Assembly: GCF_949628265.1 (NCBI RefSeq)
Contig: NC_088789.1
Coordinates: forward strand, 29,443,883 to 29,507,882
DNA: 64,000 nt
Source: Cloeon dipterum
Taxonomy: Eukaryota > Arthropoda > Insecta > Ephemeroptera > Baetidae
Reading direction: 5' to 3'
The notes beneath the pieces are model-generated. The model searched no databases. It worked only from the letters and a program-made list of their open reading frames with translations, and had not been told where the DNA came from. Position 1 is the stretch's first letter. Each line of letters begins with the position of its first letter. Of the stretch, positions 35,941 through 46,596 are shown one piece after another. The translations under genes were made by a program, and so were the position numbers.

Positions 35941-37467
35941 TACTCTCCCACCTTTTCACTAATTCGTACGAATATCATTTATTAATAAAAGAAATAATTA
36001 TTTGTTTTCAGACGCTACCAATTTATAGCGCAAAAAATAATAAGATTAACCACGAAAATCCGTTTAGGTATTTTTTCTTCAAATTTTTCATTGAAACCCC
36101 TTACTTATAGGGCCTCAACAGTTGCGTGATTTTGAAAAACAGCTGATGGCACTGGTTGGCAGGGTTTGGTGGTATCTATTATGTAAGTTCCGCAAGCCCA
36201 GACAACATTCTTGTTGCGCGCATTGCATACTTGCTATTTCTGCAAGCGAATTAAATTCTAATGCCTGTCTTCAAAAATTATAGTTTAATAAGGACCAATT
36301 TAATTTTAATGAACGGAATAAGCCTGTTCAAAGCCAATGCACATTATGCAAATTAAATATTTATATTTTTGTTTATGTAAATTTGAAAAAATTTTGTTCT
36401 ATATCAACTTGGAGCATTTATTTCGATTCAATAGCGTTCAACTTTCACACTCTAATGTGGCCGCAAAGGAGCTTGGACCCAACGTGGCCATCTTATAGCC
36501 TCCCCGCCCTCAACTCTTTTATTCTAACGCCAAACATTATAAACTAGTGATTGAAATTGAATGACGTACCAATTCACACAATCTGTTTTTTGTTAATGGC
36601 GCGTACACAACACACATCAAACATTTAATGGAAATATCCAATTTAGTTTAATGTTATTTGCAATGAATTATGCACACACATGTAATTTGTGCCGAAACGC
36701 TCTAGATACTTTGTTGATCTAATCTGGAGCAGTGCCATAATTATGTAACACACACATTACTTCATCGAGAAGCCTGGTAGCCAGCTTGTGGGGAGAAGCG
36801 TTTAACCTCTAGGCCTGTCCAACCGGACGCTATACTTTTGTAGTACTTATTTATTTGCCCTCTGCAAACAAGAATTTAATGAGTTTGGTTGGTGGCGCGA
36901 TCGACAGGCCTGAAACAAACGAATTCATCGAACAGATGAGGCTATTAAATACCATTTAAAATTAGCCTAGAGTGCATCGATGCGACCTGCCTTAACCCGT
37001 CTAGAAGCTCTTGCCAATTATCAGTTTTTTTGGGGGGTATTTTTCTGTGTTCTAATTTTTTTCTCCATCACGCGCATACCACAAAGGCAGCTCCAATAAA
37101 CTCTTCATGAAGGCTAAATACAATTCTTCTTGCGCTTTTCCCGTAAATTTTCACAATTTAACGCCGAAAATCGCCTAATGGGCTAGAAATTACAAAAAAG
37201 CATTTTAATGAAAAAGCCTAACTTTTTAGGTTGGGTTAACACAAAAAATTGGGTAAATAAAATATTAACTAGTTTTAGTGTCCCAGTGGTAATTTATTTG
37301 CATAAAATTAACTAACTTCTATATTTGTAAGACTGATGGACATATATATATGTTTTTTGATATGCGTTTTTCTAATACTCCAATTTTCGACCACTCTGGT
37401 CTCTGTACAAATGCCCGCTCCAGTGCTGACTCAGGCGCAAAGGAAATTTGGAGGGAAAACACAGGTT
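35941..37467. other. Segmentally duplicated, partly inverted intergenic block
   Basis: From 35960 to 36290 the sequence matches 43650-44000 and 51960-52300 in the same orientation (GACGCTACCAATTTATAGCG, CAAGCCCAGACAACATTC). From about 36550 to 37200 it matches 44130-44800 and 52430-52960 in inverse orientation (CATCGATGC, GTCTAGAAGCTCTTGCC, GGCCTGTC). 36395-36515 is an inverted copy of the dispersed repeat seen at 1215 and 1835. No gene supported. Confidence 0.65.
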
Positions 37468-38838
37468 TTAATAGGGTTTTCTGTCAAGTCCAAGAGATTT
37501 GAAATATGCAGCAATTTCTGGTCGCCAATTAGAAGCAGCGATTTCCATTAGCGGTTTGCTGGGAAGAAATATTATATTTGTAGATGCAATCGTTGATAAA
37601 GCACCCTGCTCGACGAGCCACATGCAAAAGTCTAAATCTGCTGATTCTGCTGCATGATGAAGCACGTTTAGTTGATTGCGGAATTGCTTGATCAATTCTC
37701 CATCTTTTGCATGTATCAGTTTGGCAACGTGTAAGATGTTGTGTTTGGCGCAGAAGGAAAGGTAATTCATTCCGTCGGTTGTAATTTTTTTTACATCTGC
37801 GCCGAGTCTTAGCAGTTCCTCAGCAGCAGCATTGTATCTAAAACGGATTGCTTCATGCAGCGGGGTGAGCTGCTTATACTGTGTATCGATATTTGCACCA
37901 CTATGAACCAGGAAACGAATGATATCCGATCCGTGATTTTGATTCCTTACTGCACAGTGGATGAGAGGAACCTCATTTTTGAGCAATGTTGCATATGGAC
38001 TGCCACTCTTTATGAGAATTGAATTGAGCCACTTGAATATTTCCAAGTCCGCGAACTGAGCCGCGATTTGAATGGCAACTTTCCCTTCCTGATCTTTCTC
38101 CTTGATTAGCTCGCCATCATGTTCGTGAACGAATTGGACACTCCTCAGTTTATTCTTCTTGATGCAGTAGTGTAGAAGGTTGTCCTCGCCATGCTTCACC
38201 TTTAAATCTGCTCCTTTCAGCACCAAATCTTCAGCAATGTCGGTTTTTTCTGCTATAAGGGCGAAATGTAGAGGACTTTTTCCCGATCCGCTCTTGGCGT
38301 TCACGTCGAAGACATTTTCTTCCATTAGCCATTTGTACATTTCGTTGTCCGCGTACTCTGCCGCTAGATGTAGAGCATTCCTGCCTTCAGGGTCGAGTTC
38401 GTTAATCAGATCCTTGTTGAACTCATGCACTGTTTTCGCAAGCTCCAGTCTATTCTGCTCCACAAGCAAATACATCAAATTCGTCTTGTGACTGTGAAAC
38501 ATCTGTAGCAATAGTTCTGCTGTTTTTAAGTTTTTAGCCATGATTGCATAGTGAATCGCTTCATCTCCATCTAAGTCCCTTTTATCGTCTTCTTTCTCGA
38601 TTGATATAAATTGCTTGATGATATCATATCCATACTTCTCGTTCAAAGCAGCTGCGTGGAGAAACGTGCATCCGAAATATGACGTCTCTTGGAAACTTTT
38701 GAGGTCCTCAAAAATATCGAGGCATTCTTGCCAGTCAGAGTTCAAAGAAGCGAGAATGAACTTTGAGGCTCCCGAAGACACTTTCTCGACCAGTCTTTTT
38801 CTAACGTCCATTTCTTTCCTCTCGGTCTTCAAATTCAT
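37468..38838 (-). CDS. Ankyrin-repeat protein ANK1 (full length)
   Basis: Single coding exon, 456 residues, preceded by a good acceptor (ATTTGCAG at about 38851). Two non-coding leader exons lie upstream (about 39763-39608 and 39508-39416, both with GT donors). An N-terminal conserved region (RLVEKVSSGASKFILASLNSDW) is followed by about ten ankyrin repeats: DGDEAIHYAIM, EGRNALHLAAEYA, GSGKSPLHFALIA, GEDNLLHYCIKK, EVPLIHCAVRN, QLTPLHEAIR, DGMNYLSFCAK, LNVLHHAAES and KPLMEIAASN, each with the helix-turn-helix core. No signal peptide or membrane segment. Ankyrin repeats bind other proteins; the partner is unknown. Intact to the shared C-terminus LGLDRKPY, so probably the reference functional member of the array. 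Confidence 0.88.
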   Translation of the reverse strand: MNLKTERKEMDVRKRLVEKVSSGASKFILASLNSDWQECLDIFEDLKSFQETSYFGCTFLHAAALNEKYGYDIIKQFISIEKEDDKRDLDGDEAIHYAIMAKNLKTAELLLQMFHSHKTNLMYLLVEQNRLELAKTVHEFNKDLINELDPEGRNALHLAAEYADNEMYKWLMEENVFDVNAKSGSGKSPLHFALIAEKTDIAEDLVLKGADLKVKHGEDNLLHYCIKKNKLRSVQFVHEHDGELIKEKDQEGKVAIQIAAQFADLEIFKWLNSILIKSGSPYATLLKNEVPLIHCAVRNQNHGSDIIRFLVHSGANIDTQYKQLTPLHEAIRFRYNAAAEELLRLGADVKKITTDGMNYLSFCAKHNILHVAKLIHAKDGELIKQFRNQLNVLHHAAESADLDFCMWLVEQGALSTIASTNIIFLPSKPLMEIAASNWRPEIAAYFKSLGLDRKPY

Positions 38839-40559
38839 TTACCAACGCTGCAAATATTACGAAATAAACTTCAATAAAATATTTGGTGAAAACTGAAATA
38901 AAATCAGGAAAAAAAGAAAAATACACACGCAGGTAATTTTATGAAATTTAAATTATTGAGAGGCACGAGTCTTGGTTGCACAGAATTCTAACTAGCAGCT
39001 ACTGAAAAAAACCGGAATGAAAAAACGATAAGATTGTCACGTTTTCTGAAATTTGACTTTTTTACAACTATTCACGCTTTATGCAGTCGAGTACATAATA
39101 TTTAATTTTCCTCTTAGAACTCCTCAATCCATTCTACGTGAAGCAACGATGAGATTAAAAAGCCTGTCGACAAATTCAATTTTAAAATGTTCAGGGAGTG
39201 TATTTTTCTTTTTGGTCAAGTCAACTGTTTCAACCATCAGAAAGACGCATTGAATTTATCCTTCTTGATTTTTAATAACAAGTAAAGTGCTATTTATTAA
39301 TTATAGCTTAATTTACAAAAAGGATGGCATTTTGAGCTTGCATGTTTCGCCCCAAAAATACCAAATCGATACAATAGCAAATTTATCTTCATAACAAAAT
39401 TCAAGTATTTACCTGCAGAGAATTCTGGATGACAAACAAAAATGGAATTTCTATTCGTGTCCTTTCAAAATTCAAGTCCTCTGTAAGCTATCCGTGCAAA
39501 GCTAAAAAATCAATAATTAAATGAAAATAGCGTATTATTATTTAAATATTTAAAGCACGAAGGGAAACAATTTTAAAGTGGTTGAATTTATAGCCTTGAA
39601 TTCATACCTTCCGATTTGAGGAAAAGCTTTTGCGTTCGGATGAATCTAAAATGTGACCGCGAGCGATGCACTTTTCAGCTCAAATAACAACACAGCTGGC
39701 TCAGGGCTCAGGAGAGGAGACTTATTTCCACCTGATGCGGCGTTGCCTAGTTTGAAGGGTTTTAAGGTTCGTGCCACTTTCCCACCTTTTCATTAATTCA
39801 TACAGATGTCGTTCTTTAAATTAGGAAAATATCCATGCCGGGACACAATTGCTTTATTGAATCCGGGCCACTGCTGAGGTTGGGATTTGCTAGATGCAGA
39901 TATGGCAAATATAGTGAGAGAATTAGAATAGGCATCACTTCCAAATAGCAGGCAAAGGTGCAGAATCTTGCCCAGTGTAATAGTGTCATTTTAAGAATTT
40001 AATAAAAACGCCTCTATTCAATATTATTGCTTGGTACATTTAAGAAAACTGAAGCTATTCAATTTTCCCAGGACAAAATTAAGAGTTTGAGAGATTACGA
40101 GCATTTTTAAATTCTAAATTTTCGAATTTTTGAAGCATAATTAAAAAATTCTTCTCACCAAGGACGTGCAAAACGACTGCATGTAAAGAATTATTTTCAG
40201 GCAAAGTTAAATTTAAACTTAAAATTAATTTTTGGAAAGTTTTGAACCTTCAAGAGCGCAGAATATGAGGAAAATTGAATCAGGCTTTTTCAAGCTTGTA
40301 AATTATATTAATTTTACTTTCTTAAACAAAATTAATAAACTAGTATTAGAAATTCCTTTACATCAATGTGTAGATTAATTTTAAAAAATAACTTTTTTCC
40401 CTTTCGAACTCTCGGTGACGGGCGGCGATGATTTGTGCCTCAAATTCAATATATTCAATTAACAACTTGAATCCTCGCATTTTGCGGATAAATTTTTACC
40501 AGTATTAATTAGTCTGATCAGGAAGTTTCGCTTAATTCACAGAGAAAAAGTTGCTGAAT
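38839..40559 (-). other. ANK1 5' region with two leader exons, then AT-rich spacer
   Basis: Leader exon 2 (about 39508-39416; ends CTCTGCAG before GTAAAT) and leader exon 1 (about 39763-39608; ends GGAAG before GTATGA) are conserved in every ankyrin unit, which is how I recognise them. The start of exon 1 lies in a CAACGCCGCATCAGGTGG block that is the best candidate for the promoter region. From 39800 to 40559 I see nothing. Confidence 0.6.
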
Positions 40560-40870
40560 TTTGACAGATTTTTAATTGAAATAAAACGAGAAATTTTGCA
40601 AATAATGTTTGTTGCCTGTGATTCTCCACTCACCATCTCGGTGGCAAGGATGTGGTCGCAAACCTGAGCCTGCAGGGTGTTGTTGTCGAAGAGGTGACGG
40701 TGATCTTGCCCTCGAGCGAGCAGGCGCAGCCGTTGGGCGGCGTTTCGTACATTGGGCAACGCAGGATGCACTTTGTTCCCTCCACCCCGGTGACCACGGT
40801 CGTATTCTTTACCAACTCACCCTCTCACTCGGGCGCAGGTGTAGTTGTTAGCGGTACAGGACAAAAAAAC
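40560..40870 (-). pseudogene. Unrecognised GC-rich exon fragment, copy 1
   Basis: A GC-rich island in AT-rich DNA. On the minus strand one frame reads CILRCPMYETPPNGCACSLE and KITVTS with GC-ending codons; the neighbouring frame then continues FDNNTLQAQVCDHILATEM up to a splice-donor-like GTGAGT at 40633-40628. The switch of the best frame around CCTCTTCGACAAC is the same in the copy at 47600, so the break predates the duplication. It resembles an exon of a Cys-containing extracellular protein, but I do not recognise the family. It has travelled with the ankyrin units (also at 45125 and 47600). Confidence 0.5.
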
Positions 40871-41442
40871 AACTCCATTTTAATTTATACCGCATGACTG
40901 ATTTCATTTTACCATTGGTAATTTTAATGAGCATTATTCCACGAATAAGTGGTTTGCACCCATTGACCCCTTCAGTCGGAGGGGCGATCCCAGGTCGCGC
41001 AATCTGAGGAAGGTCAGGAAAAGGTAAAGTTCATAAATCGTCTCAAAGAATCGCCTAATGATCAAATAATTACAAAATAGCATTAAAATGCAGCCTAACT
41101 TGAAACTGTTTTTAGGTTGGGTTCACAAAAAAATTGGGTAAATAAAATATTAACTAGTTTTAGTGGCCCAGCGGTAATTTATTTGATTAAAAGTAACTAA
41201 CTTCTATATTTGTGTGACCGATGGACATTTAAAGAGTTTTTTGATATGCATTTTTCCAATGCTCTGGTCTATATACAAATGCCCGCTCTTTGTGCTGGCT
41301 GAAGCGCAAAGAAAATTTGGAGGGAAATCACTGGTTTTAATAGGGTTTTTTCTCAAGTCCAAGATATCTGAAAGAGTCCTCGATTTCTGGTCTGCCATTA
41401 GAAGCAGCGATTTCCATTAGCGATGAATTGCGTGGAGGTAGT
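40871..41442. other. 3' flank of ANK2
   Basis: Duplicated flank also found at 37200-37467, 45500-45771 and 47940-48412 (TTTTTAGGTTGGGTTCAC, TAAAATATTAACTAGTTTTA, CTTCTATATTTGTG). No coding sequence beyond the out-of-frame C-terminus described for ANK2 (41337-41470). Confidence 0.65.
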
Positions 41443-42807
41443 TCAATAGATGCAATCATTTGATAAAGCACCCTGCTCGACGAGCCAATTGCAAAAGTTC
41501 GAATCAGGTGTTTTTGCTGCATGATGAAGCACGTTTAGCTGATTGCGAAATTGCTTGATCAATTCACCATCTTTTGCATGTATGATTTTGGCAATGTCTA
41601 AGTTGTTGTGTTTGGCGCAGAAGAAAAGGTAGTTCTGTCTATCGCGCGTTGTCTTTTTCAAATTGGCTCCGCGTGTTAGCAGTTCCTTAGCAGCAGCATG
41701 ATTTCCAGATTGGATTGCAAAATGCAGCGGGGTGAGGTTGTTATACTGTCGATCGATTTTTACACCTTTGCTTAACAGGAAACCAATGATATCTGGTCCG
41801 TGATTTTGATTCTCTGCTGCACAGTGGATGAGAGGAATCTCATTTTTGTTCAATGGTGCAAATGGATTGCCCCTCTTTATTAGAATTGAATTGAGCCACT
41901 TGAATATTTCCAAGTCGGCGAATTGAGCCGCGATTTGAATGGCAACTTTCCCTTTCTGACTTTTCTCCTTGATTAGCTGGCCATCATGTTCGTGAACGAA
42001 TTGGACACTCCTCAGTTTATTCTTCTTGATGCAGTAGTGTAGAAAGTTGTCCTCGCCATGCTTCACCTTTAAATCCGCTCCTTTCAGCACCAAATCTTCA
42101 GCAATGTCGGTTTTTTCTGCTCTAAGGGCAAAATGTAGAGGAGTTTCTCCCGATCTACTCTTGGCATTCACGTCGAAGACATTTTCATCCATTAGCCAAC
42201 TGGACATATCCTTGCCTGCGTACTCCGCCGCCAAATGTAGAGCATTCCTGCCTTCAGGGTCGAGTTCGTTATTCAGATCCTTTTTCCACTCATGCACTGT
42301 TTTCGCAAGCTCCAGTCTATTCTGCTCCACAAGCAAATGCATCAAATTCATCAAATTCATCTCGTAACTGCGGAACCAAAGCAATAGTTCCGCTATGTTG
42401 AGGTTTTTCACCATGATTGCATAGTGAATCGCTTCATCTCCGTTCAAGTCTTTATTATCCACGCCTTTCGAGTGTGGTGCCAAATACAAGATTATATAGA
42501 ATCCCTTTTCCTTGTTCAAAGCAGCTGCGTGGAGAAACGTGCATCCGAAAGCAGACGTCTCTATAGTACGAGTATCTTTTTTAATTGAGGTCTCTTGGAC
42601 ACTTGACGTCTCTTCGAAACTTTTGCTGTCCTTCAAAATATCGAAGCATTCTTGCCAGTCAGAGTTCAAAGCCGCGAGAATTAACCTTGAGGCACCGGCA
42701 GAAACGTTTTCGACCAGTTTTTCTCTAACGGCCATTGCTTCCTTGTCTTCCGGTTGATCTTCCATGTCTTCCGGTTGATCTTCCATGTCTTCCGGTTGAT
42801 CTTCCAT
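41443..42807 (-). CDS. Ankyrin-repeat protein ANK2, frameshifted near the C-terminus
   Basis: 454 residues from MEDQPEDMEDQPEDMEDQPE to the premature end SNDCIY. The N-terminus has three copies of a seven-residue EDQPEDM unit, then KLVENVSAGASRLILAALNS and about nine ankyrin repeats. Compared with ANK1, one extra base after GGTGCTTTATCAA shifts the frame; the lost tail (LMEIAASNGRPEIEDSF, LGLEKKPY) is still readable in the next frame at 41470-41337. Acceptor ATTTGCAG about 10 nt before ATG. Leader exons at about 43625-43476 and 43356-43287. From 42400 upward it is almost identical to the ANK4 locus, so the duplication is recent. It may make a slightly shortened, possibly functional protein. 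Confidence 0.82.
   Translation of the reverse strand: MEDQPEDMEDQPEDMEDQPEDKEAMAVREKLVENVSAGASRLILAALNSDWQECFDILKDSKSFEETSSVQETSIKKDTRTIETSAFGCTFLHAAALNKEKGFYIILYLAPHSKGVDNKDLNGDEAIHYAIMVKNLNIAELLLWFRSYEMNLMNLMHLLVEQNRLELAKTVHEWKKDLNNELDPEGRNALHLAAEYAGKDMSSWLMDENVFDVNAKSRSGETPLHFALRAEKTDIAEDLVLKGADLKVKHGEDNFLHYCIKKNKLRSVQFVHEHDGQLIKEKSQKGKVAIQIAAQFADLEIFKWLNSILIKRGNPFAPLNKNEIPLIHCAAENQNHGPDIIGFLLSKGVKIDRQYNNLTPLHFAIQSGNHAAAKELLTRGANLKKTTRDRQNYLFFCAKHNNLDIAKIIHAKDGELIKQFRNQLNVLHHAAKTPDSNFCNWLVEQGALSNDCIY
42739..42807 (-). repeat. Coding 21-bp minisatellite, 3 units
   Basis: Three tandem copies of a 21-bp unit (minus strand GAAGATCAACCGGAAGACATG) encode the EDQPEDM heptapeptide at the start of ANK2. 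The paralogue ANK4 has five units in the same place. Confidence 0.85.
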
Positions 42808-44129
42808 TCTTATAAGATCGCTGCAAATAATATGAAAAAAACTCCAATAAAGAGAAAAGTTCCTTACATTTGGTGAAAATTAAAAGCAGGAAAAGGAGAA
42901 AAATCAGCAGCTTGAGTCTTAGGTGCACAGAATGATAACTAGCTGCTACTGAGCAAAACCACACACTGTATGCAGGCGAGCGAGTACTACTAAAATTTTC
43001 CTTTTGGATTACTCAATAGCTCTTCGTGCTATGCAATTAAGCAATGAGCTTAATAAGCTTATCAACAATTTAAAAATATTGCCAGTGTATTTTCCTTTTT
43101 GGTCGGGTCAACAGTTAAAGAAAGGCGCATGGAGTTCGCCTTTCTGGAATTTTCGTATTTAGAGACAAAAAGTTTAAAATTGCTATCATTATAAAGGATG
43201 GCATTTCGAACTTGCATGTTTCGGCCCCAAATGCCAAATCGAGAAAATAACTCAAATTTATCTTCACAACAAATTTCAAGTATTTACCTGCAGAGAATTC
43301 TGGATGGAATTTCTATTTGTTCCCTCTCAAAATTCCTCTGATAGCTATCCGTGCAGAACTAAAATATTCAAAAATAAAAAAGCCTATAATTATTTAAGTA
43401 TTAAAAGTTCGAAAGTAGATAATACATAAATTACATAATTTAAAGTGGTGAAACACAAGTCTCTAGAATTCATACCTTCTGATTTGACGAAAAGCTCTTC
43501 GGCTGGAATGAATCTGAAATGTGGCCGCGAGTGACGCTTTTCTCAGCTCAAATAACAACACAGCTGGCTCAGGGCTCAGGCTCAGGAGAGGAGACTTTCC
43601 ACCTGATGCAGCGTTGCCTAGTTTGAATAAAGGTTTCGTTTAAGTCTCCCACCTTTACACTAATTCGTACGAACATCATTTATTAAAAAAGAAATAATTA
43701 TTTGTGTTTTCAGACGCTACCAATTTATAGCGCCAAAAATAATAAGATTAACCACGAAAATCCGTTTAGGTATTTTTTCTTTAAATTTTTTATTGAAACC
43801 CCTTACTTATAGGGTCTCAACAGTTGCGTGCTTTTGAAAAACAGCTGATGGCAATGGTTGGCAGGGTGCGTTGTAATTATTATGTAAGTTCCGCAAGCCC
43901 AGACAACATTCTTGTTGCGCGAATTGCATACTTGCCTTTTCTGCAGGCGAATTAAATTCCAATGCCTGTCTTCAAAAGCTTTAGTTTAATATCACTACCA
44001 AATGTTTTGCCAACGGCGTCTAAAAATTGGTGGAAATTTCACGGGAACGGATAACCCATGCAGGCTATTTTAGCAATTAGAATATAGGTACAAGTATATT
44101 TTTGATAATTACTTTTGATTGAAATTGAA
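42808..44129 (-). other. ANK2 leader exons and duplicated flank
   Basis: Leader exon 2 at about 43356-43287 and leader exon 1 at about 43625-43476, then 43650-44000, the direct duplicate of 35960-36290 and 51960-52300. No coding sequence. Confidence 0.6.
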
Positions 44130-45110
44130 TGACATACTAATTCACACAATCTGTTTTTTTATGACTCTGTTCGCCGTTTCTTGCAATACTTTGATTTTAT
44201 GTACCACATCAAATTGAATTGTGATTGGATTGTGAAGTTTAGACGGGTATTTTCTGGAAAATGCGCAAGGAGAATTTCATTTAGCCGTCATGAAGAGTTT
44301 ATTGGAGCCAGGTCGCTGCCTTTGTTGTATGCGCGTGATGGAGAAAATATTAATAACACAGAAAACAGTCCACAAAAACTGATAATTGGCAAGAGCTTCT
44401 AGACGGGTTAAGGCAGGTAGCATCGATGCACTCTAGGCTAATTCGAAATGTTATTTAATAGCCTTATCTGTTCGATGAATTCGTTTGTTTCAGGCCTGTC
44501 GATCGCGCCACCAACCAAACTAATTAAATTCTTGTTTGCAGAGGGCTAATAAATAAGTACTACAAAAGTATAGCGTCCGGTTGGACAGGCCTACAAGTTG
44601 AATGCTTCTCCCCACAAGCTGGTTGGCAGGCTTCTCGATGAAGATGTGTTTTGTGTGTGTTACATATGACACTGCTCCAGATTAGATCTACATTTGTATA
44701 TAGAGCGTTTCTGCACAAATTACATGTGTGCATATTGCATTGTAAATAACATTAAATAAAATTGGATATTTCCATGAAATGTTTGATTTGAGTTGTGTAC
44801 GCGAGCAAGAAAATTTTAAAAAGCGAGATAAAATACATTGAAAATTCTCTCGCCGCACTAAGCCAAAATCACAAACGATTGAAATCACTGTTCATTAACA
44901 CTTTTTGCACAGGAAAGGGAATTCGGCCACGGAGCAGTTATTTAGTTGGGGTGTCAGGTCTCATTCCAAGGGATTGCCACCCTGCAGGAATGAAGCACGT
45001 CGTTGACTAAAATAGCTGGGCGCTGGTGGAGGAGCATCTATATGTTTAATTTAAGGGAAACGGATTAATAAATATTTTGAAATCTTGCTGAAGCGAATGC
45101 CACCGAGAAA
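44130..45110. repeat. Segmental duplicate block (direct at 52430-52960, inverted at 36550-37200)
   Basis: Includes an open frame of 73 residues (44181-44402, ending LLYARDGENINNTENS) that is also open at 52399-52710 but broken in the inverted copy near 37000-37150, so I do not call it a gene. Inside is a 101-bp segment bounded by AGGCCTGTC and GACAGGCCT (44492-44592), a short inverted repeat present in all three copies. The right part (44845-45110) is shared with 30165-30420 in the lectin array. Confidence 0.6.
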
Positions 45111-45124
45111 CTATTGAATCTCAC

Positions 45125-45270
45125 CCTGCCCGAGTTGGAGCGAGCCAGGCGCAGTCGTTGGGCGGCGGCTCGTACATTGGGCAACGCAGGATGCGCTTCG
45201 TTCCCTCCACCCCGGTGACCACGGTCGTAGTCTTTACCAACTCACCCTCTCACTCGGTGCAGGACAAAAA
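45125..45270 (-). pseudogene. Unrecognised GC-rich exon fragment, copy 2 (shortest)
   Basis: Matches the interior of the 40560-40870 fragment (GGGCGGCG, CGTACATTGGGCAACGCAGG, CACCCCGGTGACCACGGTCG) but lacks the donor-proximal third. Clearly truncated. Confidence 0.55.
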
Positions 45271-45771
45271 ATAAACTCCATTTTAATTGATACCATGAGT
45301 GTTTTCAGTTGATAACTTCTTTAATTTTTCATATGCGTAATTTGAAGGAGTTTTATTGTGTAAATGAGTGGCTTGCAGCCATTGACCCCTTCAATCCATG
45401 GCGTGATCTAGGGTCGCGCGACCTGAGGAAGATCAGGAAATTGAAATTATCACAATTTAACGCTGAGAATCACCTTATGGGCAAGAAATTAAAAAAAGCA
45501 TTATAATGAGGCCTAACTTGAAACAATTTTTAGGTTGGTTTCACAAAATAAAATTGGGTAAATAAAATATTAACTAGTTTTAGTGGCCCAGCTGCAATTT
45601 ATTTGCATAAAAGTAACTAACTTCTATATTTGTATGCCTTATGAGAATTTATAAGCTTTTTTGATAAGCGTTTTTCCAATACTCCAATTTTCGACCACTC
45701 TGGTCTCTGAACAAATGCCCGCTCCAGTGCTGACTCAAGCGCAAAGGAAATTTGGAGGGAAATCACAGGAT

Positions 45772-46596
45772 TCAATAGGGTTTTCTGTCAAGTCCAAGAG
45801 ATTTGAAATATTCCGCAATTTCTTTTCTGCCATTATAAGCAGCGATTTCCATTAGCGATAAATTGCTTTTAAGTAGTTTAATAGTTCTAGATTTAATCAT
45901 TGATAAAGCACCCTGCTCGACGAGCCATTTGCAAAAGTTCAAATCAGCTGATTCTGCTGCATACTGAAGCACGTTTTTGTTAATGCGAAATTGCTTGATC
46001 AATTCACCATCTTTTACATGTATCAGTTTGGCAACGTGTAAGTTGTTGTATTTGGCGCAAAAGGAAAGGTAATTCGTTCCGCCGGTTGTAATTTTTTTTA
46101 CATCGGCGCCGAGTCTTAGCAGTTCCTCAGCAGCAGCATTATTTACAGAACGGATGGCTACATGCAGCGGGGTGAGCTGCTTATACTGTGGATCGATATT
46201 TGCACCACGTTGAACCAGGAAACGAATGATATCCGATCCGTGATCTTGATTCTTTACTGCACAGTGGATGAGAGGAGCCTCATATTTTCTCAATATTGCC
46301 AATGATTTGCCACACCTTTTGATAATTGAATTGAGCCACTCGAATATTTCCAAGTCCGCCAACTGAGCCGCGATTTGAATGGCAACTTTCCCATCCTGAC
46401 CTTTCTCTTCGATTTGCTCGCCATCATGTTCGTGAACAAATTGGACACTCCTCAGTTTATTCAACTTGATGCAGTAGTGCAGAAGGTTGTCCTCGCCAAG
46501 CTTCGCCTTTAAATCCGCTCCACTCAGCACCATATCTTCAGCAATGTCGGTTTTCTCTTCTTTAAGGGCGAAATGTAGAGGAGTTTCTCCCTCCAT
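45772..46596 (-). CDS. Short ankyrin protein ANK3 (N-terminal half deleted)
   Basis: 274 residues beginning MEGETPLHFALKEE, which corresponds to the fourth repeat of ANK1. The region for the first roughly 190 residues is missing, and the leader-side sequence (CACAATATGAAATAAACTTC) joins almost directly to it. The rest (GEDNLLHYCIKL, GKVAIQIAAQ, APLIHCAVKN, QLTPLHVAIR, GGTNYLSFCAK, LMEIAAYNGRKE, LGLDRKPY) is intact to the normal C-terminus. The new ATG is created at the junction. ANK5 shares the same junction, so the deletion predates their duplication. Leader exon near 47585-47440. It may be a functional short form; no signal peptide. Confidence 0.75.
   Translation of the reverse strand: MEGETPLHFALKEEKTDIAEDMVLSGADLKAKLGEDNLLHYCIKLNKLRSVQFVHEHDGEQIEEKGQDGKVAIQIAAQLADLEIFEWLNSIIKRCGKSLAILRKYEAPLIHCAVKNQDHGSDIIRFLVQRGANIDPQYKQLTPLHVAIRSVNNAAAEELLRLGADVKKITTGGTNYLSFCAKYNNLHVAKLIHVKDGELIKQFRINKNVLQYAAESADLNFCKWLVEQGALSMIKSRTIKLLKSNLSLMEIAAYNGRKEIAEYFKSLGLDRKPY

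Noticed and set aside
40652-40897. Plus-strand frame over the GC-rich fragment
   Set aside because: The minus strand shows better codon usage, cysteine pattern and a splice-donor-like site; the plus frame is its shadow.
44181-44402. 73-residue open frame also open at 52399-52710
   Set aside because: It lies in a segmental duplicate; the third, inverted copy near 37000-37150 has the frame broken, and there is no codon bias, so shared openness reflects recent duplication rather than coding.
44492-44592. AGGCCTGTC...GACAGGCCT segment as a transposon
   Set aside because: The 9-bp inverted ends are short, no target duplication is visible, and all copies are explained by the segmental duplication; kept only as a note inside the block.
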